The notes: generated from the letters alone by a model not told the origin. 64,000 nucleotides of DNA from Glandiceps talaboti (GCF_964340395.1 NC_135569.1:15928519-15992518); one strand, 5' to 3'; counted from the stretch's first letter, positions 23,425 through 35,810 are shown. Program-made: numbers and translations.

Positions 23425-24620
23425 GGTTGCTCAGAGGATGCATGCAATCCTTCTACATCTGATCGATATCACATACACTTGTCGCTTACACCTTCACATT
23501 GGTCCCTTGGACACAGCGATCGACATTACATTAGTCGCATACACATATACAGCCACTGGCACTAGACCCTAGTATTGTACACAGCTACACGGGTCGCTTA
23601 TATATACACAGTCACAGTTTTAACTTGTGCACGGTCAAGTGTACAGATGTTGCTTGTGCACTACCGTAGTTTGTGAGCACTAGCTTTTGTATAATACGGA
23701 AGGAACTGTTATTGAAACCATGGACATTGTAGTGTATCTTGCAACAACAGAAACCGTATAAACCTACGTCACTGTGACGATTCTTGCAAAACATTCAAAT
23801 ATCATTTGATCAAGAGCTATAGAATATTACTCCTTGGAGTCATATCATTAGAATTGATGACTTTATAATTACATATCAAGGACAAAACGAAACAATAATT
23901 GACAGCAATTATATTAACTATAGCAGAACAGACCTCCACTGTCAATACTATTGAGAACAATTGTGTGTGGCCTACCATACATCTTTTATGCTAGGAGATT
24001 TCGACTATAGCCAAATGAAAATAATAGTGTGCTTCCGATAACCAACAGACCACCCTTAGTGTAAGCTCCCGGCCCTAAACATGCAAAAAGGCCCTAGTAA
24101 ATGGTGACAATTTACTTCTATTTTTGTGTACATTTCCATGCCTGTGCCTCACCCGTGGTCACTTTAAAAAAAAAAAAAGTCGTATTCAAGAGAGAATCCA
24201 GCTGGTGTTTAGATTAGATTAGATTAGTTTAGTTTATGTCAGTAAAATAACAAGATCGACAGTACAGATATACAAATAAAAACTGGTACAAATCGTTGAA
24301 TTACAAAGTCAAAGACTTGTTTCCAGTGGGGTCCAGTGATTCAAGAAAGTGGCGGCCATATTTGTAGCTAAAAATCAACCACATAACACAAAACTGTAAA
24401 ACACAGACTCCATTCGAGTGTCTACACACATATTATCAGATACAAGTTTTGTTTTTTAAAACACTGGCTTCTCATTTGACCTTGACAGGGTCAATTATCA
24501 AAATAAATCGGATTACTAGTACTTTTGGTGCTCATATACTCTTTACAGAATGGCGGCCATTATTTGTAGTAAAAATCAATGTATTTATTACACAACTCAA
24601 AACTTTAGTGCACAGATAAG
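23425..24620. other. Upstream flank of the GPCR, non-coding
   Basis: Repeated TTGTGCAC-, TACACA- and TATACACAG-like sequences lie within 200 bases of the ATG. No clear TATA or exon is seen. An A-run is at about 24166-24177. Confidence 0.4.
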
Positions 24621-24745
24621 CCATTCAAGTCCCTGACCACATCATATGATTACACACAATCTTACCTTTAAGACACTGAGCTCCCATTCAAGTCCCTGAC
24701 CATATCATATGTTTCACAATCTTACCTTTAAGACATTGACTTCTG
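24621..24745. repeat. 63-bp tandem duplication
   Basis: CCATTCAAGTCCCTGACCA begins at 24621 and again at about 24684; both copies contain CAATCTTACCTTTAAGACA. Confidence 0.85.
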
Positions 24746-25410
24746 ACATTGACTTTGAAGGTAGACTTCATTTGTTGCAATCAATTTCTTTTCAATTGTG
24801 TCGCCATTCAGTCACAGAAGTAACAGATATGACGAAGACTTAATTGGGATTTAATTAAGCTAATTAGTATGTGAGCTAAATTTCACCAACGACTTAAGAA
24901 AAATTATTATAGCAATGGAAATATAACGATTGATTGCCTGTTCAAAGATACCGAGTGAAACATCGAAATTCATCCCTTAATCACGCGTGCCAGTTTGTAC
25001 CGGTAGGGCAATTATCAGTTATAATTATAATTATGAGGAATTATTTTGTACCTAACAGGGGTTCTCACGATTTCCTGCTCGTTACCATATCATTTAATTA
25101 AAATATTGATGATACCCAGAAGGTTTTTCTCCAGACAGTAACACTAAGACAAGTCTCTGTTGAGCTACTGAGTTGAATACTTGTGCTTACACAGATCTAG
25201 ACGTCCTGACTAACGAATGAATATTGACTTGCGTGACTCTGGATGTGCCGTGATGCAGCTCAATTGAGAACTTGAATTAACCTGGCAACCCAATCACTAC
25301 GGGACATATATAGGCCATTGTTTGAATATTCTAAAGAACATGTCAGCATGGAAATAGGTGATGCATCGATCTGATTGATCATGACTTTGTGTTTCTAAGG
25401 AGAGGTTGTT
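24746..25410. other. Non-coding stretch
   Basis: No gene or repeat family is supported. Confidence 0.5.
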
Positions 25411-25750
25411 GAGAAAGGCGTAACTTAGTCGAAATCTTCGTAGTTATTTTTGTAATCTTGTTAATTTAAGAATCTAGAAGGTGAAAAGAAACCTCGAAAG
25501 AAACAATGTGTATAACACATGAGACTAGTTTCGAAATTTTGGAAAATGAATTAAAATTAGGTGTCATGACACCACGCACGCTCAGATTTCGAGAAAGGCG
25601 TAACTTAGTCGAAATTTTCGTAGTTATTTTTGTAATCTTGTTACATACACGTAATTTAAGAATCTAGAAGCCTAGGTGAAAAGAAACCTCAAAAGAAACA
25701 ATGGGTATAACACATGAGACTAGTTTCGAAATTTGCTCAGATTTCGTTCA
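25411..25750. repeat. Tandem duplication of about 170 bp
   Basis: Copies at 25411-25590 and 25591-25750 both start GAGAAAGGCGTAACTTAGTC and share ATGAGACTAGTTTCGAAATTT. The second copy carries a small insertion (ACATACACG) and lacks part of the spacer. Non-coding. A poly-A run follows at 25881-25904. Confidence 0.85.
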
Positions 25751-26218
25751 TAAAGTTGAAACCTTCGAGAATGAAACATGGTGTTCAGTTTGGAATGATG
25801 CTTACATACCGCCTCCCGTAGTGCTTAGTCAAGTTACCAATACGGGGACACGTATCACTGCTTTATAGATTGTTATTTTCTAAAAAAAAAAAAAAAAAAA
25901 AAAAAGTGTTACACGAATCCTGCTACTACAAATGTATCAATATACACTCTATTCTGTGTTCTTTCCAAAGGGTTGGGGAAATATATTCAAGTCAAAATGT
26001 TGTTAGATTTAGATTGTAGACAAAGAAAATAACGATCTAAGAAATAGTACACGCGCTCCTATGATGATACAACCCTCGTTGATAGGTGAATGCTCTGTTG
26101 GATTATATAATTTATTACACCCAATAAGAAACCTTTTTCTACGTCACGTGTTCAAGAGATGCAGCTAGTCTGATCAAGTGTTTACAGTAGTCTTAGAAGA
26201 CCTAGGAACCGTGATAGA
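25751..26218. other. Non-coding stretch with poly-A run
   Basis: A run of about 24 adenines at 25881-25904 could be the tail of a retrotransposed sequence, but no body is recognisable upstream. Confidence 0.4.
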
Positions 26219-26443
26219 TACAAACAAACAAACAAACACACAAACAAACAAACAAACAAACAAACAAACAAACAAACAAACAATAAAGCAAATAAAACAA
26301 ACAAACAAACACACACACACAAACAAACACACGGATAGACAAACAGGCAGGCAAACAAACAGACAGACAGACAGACAAACAAACAAACAAACAGACAAAC
26401 AGACAAACAAACAAATAAACAAACAAACAAACAAACAAACAAC
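26219..26443. repeat. (CAAA)n/(CAGA)n compound microsatellite
   Basis: Mostly CAAA units with CACA, CAGG and CAGA interruptions. Confidence 0.97.
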
Positions 26444-26510
26444 AAGCAAATGGGGCTGTGGACTAGAAAAATAAAAATAAAGTTGTGGACAATTAATATA
26501 TTAGTTCCAA

Positions 26511-27085
26511 TTAACTGGAACATTTTTCTGAAAATGTTTTGTTAGGTACAATAACTCACTCGTAATATTGTACACCTTGAACAGCATCGCATCACCTGGG
26601 GGTAAACTTATTTTTTTGTAACTGTATACACGATAATCGAATAATTGTTTGAGTCCGCACCCAAAATAGCGCCCTCTATGGCGATCAAGATTTCAAACTG
26701 TTTCTGTACTGCTTATAAATAATATTCACCACTGCATGATTAAACCACTGATTAACATGTACCTTGAATGTCTAATTATTATTAATATTTTAACAATTTT
26801 CAGTGAATATATTGTGATTGTCTGATCGAAAAATGATATTCTAGTTATAAGCTGTGAAGTTGGTGACAGAATCAAAACCACGATTTCCAGAAATTTCTCT
26901 GACGATTTCGTTCAAAATTTAAACTTGCAATTGCCACTACACTACCGTTATAGTATAGATATTGACCACTAAATCGCCAGATACAATGTCTTTTTTTAAA
27001 TACGTAATTGTTCTTTTTAAAAAAATAGAATATAGCTTGGTTATTTGATAAAAAAAAATGTTGAGAGAAATGCTCTTGTTGCAGA
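26511..27085 (+). mobile_element. MITE family C copy
   Basis: It shares a long core with elements near 51.3, 53.3 and 55.9 kb: GGTACAATAACTCACTCG, TAGCGCCCTCTATGGCGATC, then GATTAACATGTAC, then GTCTGATCGAAAAATGATA. Ends resemble an inverted repeat of GCACTAGCTGCAACTGG; here the right end reads TTGTTGCAGATAGTGCAG and the left end is eroded. About 575 bp, non-coding. It sits just upstream of the PPP1R35 promoter region. Confidence 0.75.
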
Positions 27086-27149
27086 TAGTGCAGTTTTAAC
27101 TTTCAGGCTCGTGTATGTGTAAATGAATGAACTGGAGCAAGAAAGGTCA

Positions 27150-27300
27150 AAGGTTGCAATAGAACTCCCGTGAATCAACACGCACAAAATGGCGGCTTAC
27201 TTGAAGTTGTGTATCATATATGTATGCGTCAATGAAGCCCTGTTTTTTTAATCTGTACAATAACTTGTCAAGTTCGTGCCGATTGAGGTGAGAGAGAAAG
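27150..27300 (+). promoter_or_regulatory. Putative PPP1R35 promoter and 5' non-coding exon
   Basis: AAAATGGCGGC at 27187-27197 is a strong YY1-type site, often placed at animal housekeeping start sites. A donor-like AAAG|GTAAGA follows at 27300/27301. The coding exon of PPP1R35 is preceded at 28199 by a good acceptor (CCTTTTCAG) upstream of its ATG, so a spliced 5' leader is required; this segment is the best candidate. Inference from motifs only. Confidence 0.4.
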
Positions 27301-27922
27301 GTAAGAATTTATTTCAGTTCCTTTTCCTATGTTTCTGTATGAGCAAGACGTTTGTATGAAAAGAATGAACGTGTATCATTCAGACTCACTCGACATGATT
27401 CTGAAGTCATTCCTGTAACGACACATATTAGCCTGAGAACACACTGGGAAAGAGTGGTGTAGAGATGATTCACGCGCCATATGATATATTTTATGACATT
27501 CAGCTCAACTTGGTAAGGTTTACTGTAGAAATGAAAACAACTGATATGTGAATAATGAAGTAAACATTGCACCGTTTGCCCAACTGTCGCTGTGTCGTGT
27601 TTGAACTTGTACCACCACACTACCGCTACCGGGCATACATGTTTACAGTGAACGTACTAGTCTAGAGGCTGTCCATTGACTTTTGAATCGGAAAATCAGG
27701 CCTCTTCCAATGCAGGAAATGTTTGGTAGAATCGAAAGCCAGCGTCTAGATTGTTATCCATGAACGTATCAGATTTGTGAAGTCAATGACAATAGCGGTG
27801 AAGTTTGTACGAGAACAGAACACTAACATTTCTATGAGATAAAGGTTTGAAAAGTTACGATACTTTACCACATTTGTAAAAAACACAACTCATTTTAGTC
27901 TTTAGATTAAGAAATTTAAGTT

Positions 27923-28087
27923 TTATATTGTCTTTTTGAAGTTGGTGTTAGTTTTCACATCCACTATTTCTTGTGAGAATTCACATTTTCGCGATTTTAT
28001 TATTTTTTCTCAAATACGCAAAAAACGTTTAGGGGCGGGGGAGGTGGAGAGGTGGGTAACTGGAACCAAACAATTTTTTATAAAGCC
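27923..28087 (+). mobile_element. MITE family B fragment
   Basis: Matches the right half of the 44989 copy, from GTCTTTTTGAAGTTGGTGT to GGTAACTGGAACCAAACAAT. It lies in the presumed first intron of PPP1R35. Confidence 0.7.
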
Positions 28088-28265
28088 GTATGTCAAATGA
28101 CTAATTGGGGAATAAATGTTACTGAGACCTGAATGCTTGGAGTTTATCTTTCTAGAAACTTTATTCTAATTAATTTATCTCTATTGATTCCCTTTTCAGG
28201 TTTCCTGGCAACATATCTGTGTCCTAGCAACATATTTGCAGTGTGATAGTGTAATATAGTTAATC

Positions 28266-31200
28266 ATGTCATCGCACATTGCTTGCTTTAATACTGAAAA
28301 ACCAATATTTCCACCAGTTCCTCAACCAGGGGTCAAAGGTCACGGACCAGTCTCAGATTATGAAAAACATATGCTACTGCATGACTTTGTGATTCCTACT
28401 GTTCAGGACAATGATGGCACTGATCCTCAACCTCAGCCAACCAAAAGAATTCCCATCCCAACAGCACATTTCCCAAGTGCTTCAGATAAAATGGGAGACC
28501 CAGAACTTTGCTTATCTCCCGAGAGACCAGAACGTCCTGGTAAAAAAGTCAGTATTTCACCAGAAAGACCACAGGTAAGAAAATATCAATCTCAAGACCC
28601 AGTACCAGAGTATAGTGAACGACAGCTAACCAGAGAACTGCAGGGAATTGATATCGATGTCAGACCAACGATCAAACAGAATTTAGGAAAACGAGATAAA
28701 AGCAGCAAACGAAGTACAACAAAAGAAAATGAGGAGAGAAACAAAACCAACAGGATAATGGCAAAGGATGGAAACTCTGAACTTTCTAGACCTGTTTACA
28801 ATTCTACCATGGCACTGGGTCAACATCTCCAAATGGTCAGACAGAATAAGTTTGATGCAGAAGATGCGGTCTTGAAAGTTCTGCAGACATCTGAATCCAC
28901 ACAGTATGCCCTAAGTGAGAAGGTGTCAGAAGTTGTCAATGTTCCTGCAAAGGAGAAAAAATATTCAGGTATGTTATTTATTTCTTACAAGATTATGAAG
29001 TAATTTAAAATAGAATTAACTTACTAGTAATGATATGTTCTTGTATCATAAACAATGTTTTTATTACTTACCAAGTAACATTTTGCCAGGTCAGGTCAAC
29101 AGGTTCTGACAAACTGCCATTATGCTGGCATTACCAATAGGTGGCATAGTGGCGATGACGTAATCATAAAAAGGATGTCATAGGTATGCACCCTTGTCCT
29201 TTTTCATAGCTGTCTAGCAGTAAAGCCAGCAAACAGACAGTTTGACAAAGTCTGTCGACCTGAAGAGGCAAAACGTTACTAATTAGTAATAATAACATTG
29301 GTCGTTGTACAAGAATGTATTATTACTATGTTTTACCGACCTGATCAATGTATTTAAAACATATTAACTTAGGTTTAAATGGAATACACACGTTATCTAC
29401 TTTTGTGTGGTGTATTCATGAGAGATGTTTTACACTGCAGGGAATACACACTTAGAGGAGTCATGAATATTCGTTTTTCAACCATGAATATGGTCAAATA
29501 TTATATTTTCAAGGGATTTATATAATTTTACTGGAAAAAGAAATGGCCTGTTTTTCCTTGACCTAATTTTCACAAATTTAGGAAGGTATGCATGGTATCC
29601 ATGAATAAACAATATTTTCAGGAGACTTTATTTTAGCAGAAAACAACCCCAACAAATAAAAATTATATTATTTCTGCTGACTCCCATGATGCATTGGTCC
29701 ATGTAAAAGATACCATATAAAGGCACAAGATCAACTTGATGTTTCTCTGAAATCGCAAGTAATTGCAGGTGATGTAAAATCATGAAATGACTCGCCAGAA
29801 CCCATAGTTGATGAAAATGACTTTATTTCCTGGAGTGGTGTTCTCCTGTAATGCCCAAATGTTTATTACATCTAATAAAGACATAATAATGAGATAGGAT
29901 TATTGTTTTGTTTTCAGGACCACCTTTTTCTCAAGTTGTGTCGGACAAAAAAAATCAGACACAAGCCTGTAACATTGAATTATATACAATGCAATATCAT
30001 TACCATAAGAAACATAGTCAGTTATACAGTCTGAATGGAACTATTGAATAGCACATTAAAGCCTAAATCTAGACTATAGCTATATAAGATGTTGTGTCAC
30101 CAGCCTGATTTATTTGTGAGGGTGCCCCCATCACAGCATACCTTGTAGATTACCCTAAATCAAGCCTTCCCTCCTCATCACAAGATTTGTCATCCTAGAT
30201 TAGTATATTTGATCATTGTGTTTTTATTGTTGACACCGGCAACATAGAAATAAAATATCATTTCATCAGATAATTTAGAGCTGTATGATTCACATTGTCT
30301 GTATTTTGACATACTAACTTGTTTTATTTTGTTTCAATTCTCAGGTCTAATTAGCATAGATGTACCAGTTGAAGAAACAGTTAATCACGTGATTGAAGAG
30401 AAGATGTCAAAGGTCAAAGCCAGACCAGAAAAGAAAACAAAGGTATGTATAATTGTATGTGATCTGTGTCTAGTGGAAGTGAGTCTTGTGAAGACAGGGA
30501 TGTGTGTGTATCTGTGTCTTGTGAAGGCAGGGTGTATGTATGTCTTGTGAAGACAGAGATGTGTGTGTATCTGTGTCTTGTGAAGGCAGGGTGTATATAT
30601 GTCTTGTGAAGACAGGGATGTATGTCTTGTGAAAAACAGGGATGTATGTCTTGTTAAGACAGAGATGTGTGTGTATCTGTGTCTTGTGAAGACAGGGATG
30701 TATATATGTCTTGTGAAGACAGGGATGTATGTCTTGTGAAAAACAGGGATGTATGTCTTGTTAAGACAGGGATGTGTGTGTATCTGTGTCTTGTGAAGAC
30801 ATGTATGTGTGTGAATTTCTATTTTGCAGTGAAAGAGATGTGTGAATCTGTGAATGTCTTGTGATGATGATTCATTGACACTGAAACTTAGGAAATTATT
30901 AGATTCATGTTTCCTTGGAAAGGATGTGAAAGTACTGAAAGTTTAAACAATTACTGACATACCATTTACAATGTTGGAAAAGTTACTTATAAAAGCGGGT
31001 ATAGCATGGATAAGGAACGTTTGTCACATGTTGGAAAAATTACAAACAACATCTGCAGACACGTGTCCCATATACACAAACAAGATATGATAATATAAAG
31101 GGTAGCTTACATCCTATAACCCTCACTCACTCACTCACTCACTCACTCACTCACTGGCTGTAGGGATTGTGTGCTCCCTTAAAAGCTTCTGTTCTGTTGT

Positions 31201-31768
31201 CTGAGTCTATGCCAGGGATAATAAATGTACGTCTAAGCATTGATCTCTGCTTTGCAGAATATTGGCATATTATCTTTATTATTAGGTGTAGATTGTTATC
31301 ACCAGCTGCTCATTGTTGTCATAGATTTCCATAGAAGAATTGCTGTGTTGTTCACTGTACGTATTCAAGTTTGACAATAACCCCCACAAAGTTAGGGGGC
31401 CTTTTATACCCCTATCTCACCTTTAATGAAATGTCTGCTTTTGATTTTGTTGTCTCTCCTGAACAAGGCCAATGTCACTGTTTATTCTTGCAACAATGTT
31501 GTTGAGGTGTGGTATTACAGTTTTAGAAATTTACAACTTTCACCTATCATAACATGTCCTGTCTAAACCCTTATATATATTATTGTTTTCACAGGAGCCA
31601 GAAGTCCCTGGACCAGATATAATGGAGTTCTTTACGGAAGATCTGCAAGAGGAAAGAGCACACTGGAGTACTGGTGTTGTCCCAAAAGTAACCTTGCCAC
31701 TAGAACAAGCACCAGATAGCATGGCCTTTGATTTATACAGACATATGCAATGGTGGCAACAACATTAA
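28266..31768 (+). CDS. PPP1R35: Protein phosphatase 1 regulatory subunit 35 (centriolar)
   Basis: Three coding exons, 28266-28968, 30345-30442 and 31595-31768, join in frame to 324 codons. Donors GGTATGT (28968) and AGGTATG (30442) and acceptors TTCTCAG (30344) and TTTCACAG (31594) are all good. Residues about 177-324 match the vertebrate PPP1R35 C-terminal domain as I recall it: STMALGQHL, FDAEDAVLKVL, SEVVNVP, LISIDVPVEETV, VPGPDIM and a terminal F-x-x-Y-R-x-x-x-x-W. PPP1R35 is a centriolar protein needed for centriole maturation and elongation and binds PP1. The N-terminal half is proline-rich and disordered, with SPERP twice. The expected PP1-docking RVxF motif aligns with K94-V-S-I, so its aromatic residue is replaced. 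An acceptor at 28199 shows that the 5' leader is spliced. The ATG at 28266 is the first in the exon in this frame. Confidence 0.85.
29436..29851. mobile_element. MITE family D copy in PPP1R35 intron
   Basis: Shares CTGACTCCCATGATGCA, AAAGATACCATATAAAGGCA and GTGATGTAAAATCATGAAAT with an element at 45518-45763. The ends are similar to an inverted repeat of CAGGAGAACACCACTCC. Non-coding; it lies between the first and second coding exons of PPP1R35. Confidence 0.65.
30478..30812. repeat. Minisatellite in the last PPP1R35 intron
   Basis: GTCTTGTGAAGACAGGGATG and variants (GAAGGCAGGGTG, GAAAAACAGGG) recur about eleven times with irregular spacing. The array starts about 35 bases after the splice donor at 30442. 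Open frames across it are repeat artefacts. Confidence 0.85.
31118..31154. repeat. (CTCA)n microsatellite
   Basis: About nine CTCA units, inside the last PPP1R35 intron. Confidence 0.95.
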
Positions 31769-31795
31769 AACAAGTTAAAGTCTATAATACACATA

Positions 31796-32065
31796 CAGGG
31801 GTGAACAAATCCACTGGTCCTGGGTCTGGGACTAGCGATTTTTTTGGGTGGACCACACAAATTTTACCTTGTGTGGTCTGTCGGACCAGTACCTTACTGT
31901 TAATAACTATGTTAAAAAGTCATCTGAATATACAGATTCATAGGTAATATTTAATATCTCACATTAGCGGGACCTGGGACCACTAATTCTTTCAGCAGGA
32001 CCACTGGATTTTTTAAGGCACTGGTCCGGGGAGCACCAGTTCATGAAATGATTTGTTCACCCCTG
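31796..32065. mobile_element. hAT-like MITE, 270 bp
   Basis: Terminal inverted repeats CAGGGGTGAACAAATC (31796-31811) and its complement (32050-32065) are perfect over 16 bases. Internal sequence also carries CCACTGGTCC and its complement. A CAGGGGTG-type terminus is typical of hAT elements. The flanking octamers (TACACATA, ATGTATTA) are not a clean target duplication. It lies 27 bases after the PPP1R35 stop, so is probably in that gene's 3' UTR. Confidence 0.8.
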
Positions 32066-32447
32066 ATGTATTAAAGTGGGAGTGGCACAAGCTGAGTTAT
32101 GAATTCTATACTCAAAGTGAAAATACTTTCCAAAAACTTATATTAAAAATATGCTAGCATCATATTAAATGTTACTGCATCTCTTCTATCACATTACAAT
32201 TGTCTTCTAGCATTGTTAGAACTATTAATTGCATGATAGGGAGTTCGTACATTTTTTATATGTATAATCAATGATGTCATCGGTCATTTATAAGTCATAT
32301 CCTAATACCAGGTTGGAGTTCAGTCAATTGCAAGTAATGGTTAAGTATACATCAGTAAGTAGAATACTTTTGATATGTAGAAAAAATTACATCCCAAAAA
32401 CATGTTAATTCAGCTTGTGTCCCTTTAATGTTGTTTAGTAAAAGATT

Positions 32448-32453
32448 AATAAA
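32448..32453 (+). terminator. Possible polyadenylation signal for PPP1R35
   Basis: AATAAA about 680 bases after the stop codon. No nearer canonical hexamer was noticed. Low confidence because it abuts a MITE. Confidence 0.25.
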
Positions 32454-32459
32454 TGTGTA

Positions 32460-32655
32460 AAATGTTTGTTATTGTACGTACCATAACAAACTTTTTTAAA
32501 ACACATTTTTAGCTCTTTTTGCAGTGTATTGAGTTACAAACACAGACATGGTATATGTTGTTTCTCATTGATTTTTCAAGCCATGATAAAATTGTTTTAT
32601 AAATTGAAAATCCAAAATAACTACCCAATGCTCATCCATATGGCCACTTTAAAAG
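32460..32655. mobile_element. MITE family A, half copy
   Basis: Corresponds to the loop and right arm of the foldback element at 36149-36490: GCAGTGTATTGAGTTACAAA, CACAGACATGG, TAAATTGAAAATCCA, and the end CATCCATATGGCCACTTTAA. The left arm is missing. Confidence 0.75.
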
Positions 32656-32742
32656 TGACAGTTTAATACTATAAGTCCAAGGGATACTATGAACCATGGC
32701 TGTATAATATTTTTGATCAGAGAGCCAACGGTATATTTAAGC

Positions 32743-32883
32743 AATAAACCACCCCCTGGGGATGGTATACCAAGAGGTTTTGACCAGTGAACGAAATATA
32801 TGCACGAGCGATAGCGAGTGCATATATTGAGTTCACTGGTCAAAACCGAGTGGTATACCTTCCCCAGGGGGTGGTTTATCGCT
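32743..32883. repeat. Long hairpin, arms about 65 bp
   Basis: ATAAACCACCCCCTGGGGA on the left pairs with CCCCAGGGGGTGGTTTAT on the right, and further in GGTTTTGACCAGTGAAC pairs with GTTCACTGGTCAAAACC. The centre is GAGCGATAGCGAG. It directly adjoins the inverted-repeat element that starts at 32885. Confidence 0.85.
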
Positions 32884-32884
32884 A

Positions 32885-33795
32885 TTATATTATACTAGTA
32901 TATTGATAATATCGGAAACAAGATAAGAACTAACGTTTTCTCGTTTCATAATCATAGTATGCGCCTCTGTGTCTAATTTGCATAACAATAACGCTGCTTT
33001 TCAAGACAGCTGATCTTGGCCTCAATGTGAACGTTGTGCAGCGACTGGATTTGTTTTATCTGCTCGTCGTTTCTAGGGATAATCTGTACATTGATCGGCT
33101 CATTAAAAGTGCACAGTGATGAATAAACAACCTGTTTGACTCAAGGTATAAACTTGAATTGGTTTATTGAATACAGCGTGCTTCGATCGCTCTCGGCCGA
33201 ATTCGTGACTCGGTGAAGTGATAGACGGGTTGATATTTACAATGTATTTATATTACTGGAAGTTACCTCAGCAGATTTTCGGGTTTGAGGATTTCCCTCT
33301 CGGATTGATGACTGATACTCTAGGACAGAATCCCAGACAAACTTCTATTTAGATTAATGTTAAGTCGGCCAGTGTAACCTCTTTCACTTGCTTCATTTTT
33401 ATGACAGGACAGGACAGCTCACCAATGTTTCCACTCCAGCCGCGCCGAGGCTGGGACCGATCTCGTGCATGCCTAGCGCTTTGACCTTAGTACATGTAGT
33501 AGGCGATGATTTGAACAAATACGCGATGACTGGGCTGCTTTCGAAATTTCCTTCATAATTTCTCATAAAATATTGTCTCATTGAGAGAAAATCCTCCTCT
33601 GACAATTCGAAGAGTTCACTATCAGTATCACGGCGGACTACAACTCAACGCTCGTAGACGAACAAAATTTGGACGCGTGCCAGCAGTGCATTATCGTACC
33701 AGCAGTGCATTATCACTCGTTTTAGACGCGCTAGTTCGATGTCTAGACCAATCAGATCCCTCGATTTCCACCATCAATATACTGGTATAATATAA
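32885..33795. mobile_element. Candidate DNA transposon remnant with about 22-bp terminal inverted repeats
   Basis: TATATTATACTAGTATATTG at 32885 is the inverted complement, with one mismatch, of CAATATACTGGTATAATATA ending at 33795. The interior has no intact transposase. The minus strand at about 33399-33620 encodes a short segment (FELSEEDFLSMRQYFMRNY) that could be a transposon exon remnant; a TGA precedes it in frame. The internal duplication ACCAGCAGTGCATTATC occurs twice near 33680-33715. Superfamily unknown. Confidence 0.45.
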
Positions 33796-35180
33796 TCACT
33801 GATAGTATTCACTGATATTCATAGATACCAATCATTAGACAATGTACATGTTAATAGGGGTCCATTATATCCAGAAGTAGTACAGAAACAGGTTGAAATT
33901 GTGACCACCTTTAGGTCGTCAATTTCTGGGTATAGACCCAAAAATCACTTGGTTGGATTTATTGCACAAATCCATTTACCCACTGGTTGATTCAAAATTG
34001 TTAAGGTTTACAATATGAGGACTAAGTCGTTGTATCTAACAGTTTCAAAACAAAAGTTCTTGATGAAGTGTTAAAGGTCCTGAATTTCAGCAATAAATGA
34101 GTTTTAGCCATCTTACCATCAGTTACATTGTGATCATTGCTAATCTGAACATAGAAGGTACTATTATTTAATTTTTATCACCTTTCATAAAATAGGACCA
34201 GTCACTTTATTAGCATAAATAAAAACATCTACCCTGAGCTTTAAAAAAAATAAATAATGATGGCTTCAGTGAACAGCGCCCTCTATGTTACAAATTGTGA
34301 CAAACCTAGTTGATTATGGTACACTGCCAACAAGAAATACTTTGTGTTATATATATATCAGATATATCTTTAGTATAGGCTAGAATTTGCTATGGAGAAT
34401 CAAATCTATATTTTTTGAGTAAGATTGTATTCCTAAGATATTGCTTACTGTGCTAGTAGATAGTTCTTATAATTGGGGGTTCTTCTGGGAAACAACTTTG
34501 TAAATGTACTGCTGTAGATTCAAATATTTCTGTATGATAGTTTGAAGGAAATAGTTAAATAAATTAAAGACCAAATGTTGTTAATATACTGTGATAAAAC
34601 CAATATTTGACTCAGATGATTAATTTGATAATAAAAATATTCCTGACCACAAGTATATCAATATAATTACCTTTATTTGCATATTTCAAAATTTAATATT
34701 TCTGTATTTCTATAAAATAATAAACGTTGACATTAACCAATTCTATGAGATTATTTTTTTGTCATTGTTGTCTGTTTTTCACGTCCAAAGAGTAATTTTG
34801 TTAGAAAATTTTAGTCATATAAGGAATGATCACACAATGTCACTCAAGCTCTATAAGTGAACATCATGAGGGTGGGGTCGTCTTGCAACGTCAATGCGAT
34901 TGCTGAACTTCAGTTTCCCACTTCTAAATTTCAAAAGTATTCACGTCTTCAATGATAGCAGCTTCTGCATTTACTAATGAGATATTGATAGTTTCAAAAA
35001 GATAAAACATTTGCTTGTAATGTGAAATACAGTGCTGGGTTTACTCATCTAACAGGTTCATAAGGTTGGAACTTCATGTTTACCATCATGTTTTTACATT
35101 ACATCAATTGTAGTGGTGTGACCCCTACAGTTTTCATCACAGTTTACGTAAATGTGTGATGTCGCACTTGTGTGCTTAAT
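33796..35180. other. Non-coding stretch
   Basis: AT-rich without gene or repeat family that I can support. Confidence 0.5.
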
Positions 35181-35600
35181 GGGAGGGGGGGGGGGGGGGG
35201 GTCGAGGGGGTGTTGTCCTGAATGAACGATGTTCGTTTATTGAGCTTGTGACATTGTGCGATGGTCCCTAACAATGGAAGTACTACATATAGTAGCTGTA
35301 TACATTATCAACTCTATAACTTCTACTGTTGTCTCCCAGTGAAACTTCACTGCTGCCATTGCCAATGCACCACATCACTTCCATCCCTGTCAAGTGTGTT
35401 CCCTCTAAAAAAGCCAATTTGATATGTCATTGATGTCTACCAACTTCCAGTGACTCACCATAATTTGGTGTTCTGATATTCTATTGCTATCAGGCGACTC
35501 TCAATAAAAACACAATTTTTATTAATATGACCAACAAAATTGTTGTCACTAAATTGAACGGTATACTGTTGTTGACATTGTCATCATCCCATTCATCACC
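35181..35600. other. Non-coding stretch with G-run
   Basis: A run of about eighteen G at 35184-35202, otherwise unremarkable. Confidence 0.6.
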
Positions 35601-35810
35601 ATCGCTACCACTACCACCATCACCAATATCACTACCATCGCTACCACCATCACCAATATCACTACCATCACTACCACCATCACCAATATCACTACCATCG
35701 CTACCACCATCACCAATATCACTACCATCGCAACTAACACCACTACTACTATCACTACCACCATCACCATCATTAATATCACTCCCATCACAACTACCAC
35801 CATCACCAGA
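35601..35810. repeat. 30-bp minisatellite within (ACC/ATC) trinucleotides
   Basis: CACCATCACCAATATCACTA recurs every 30 bases four times from about 35617 to 35740, grading into less regular CACTACCACCATCAC. Both strands stay open because the unit length is a multiple of three; this is not a gene. Confidence 0.9.

Noticed and set aside
33581-33790. Short plus-strand ORF in the inverted-repeat element
   Set aside because: No domain and overlaps repeated ACCAGCAGTGCATTATC units and the terminal repeat.
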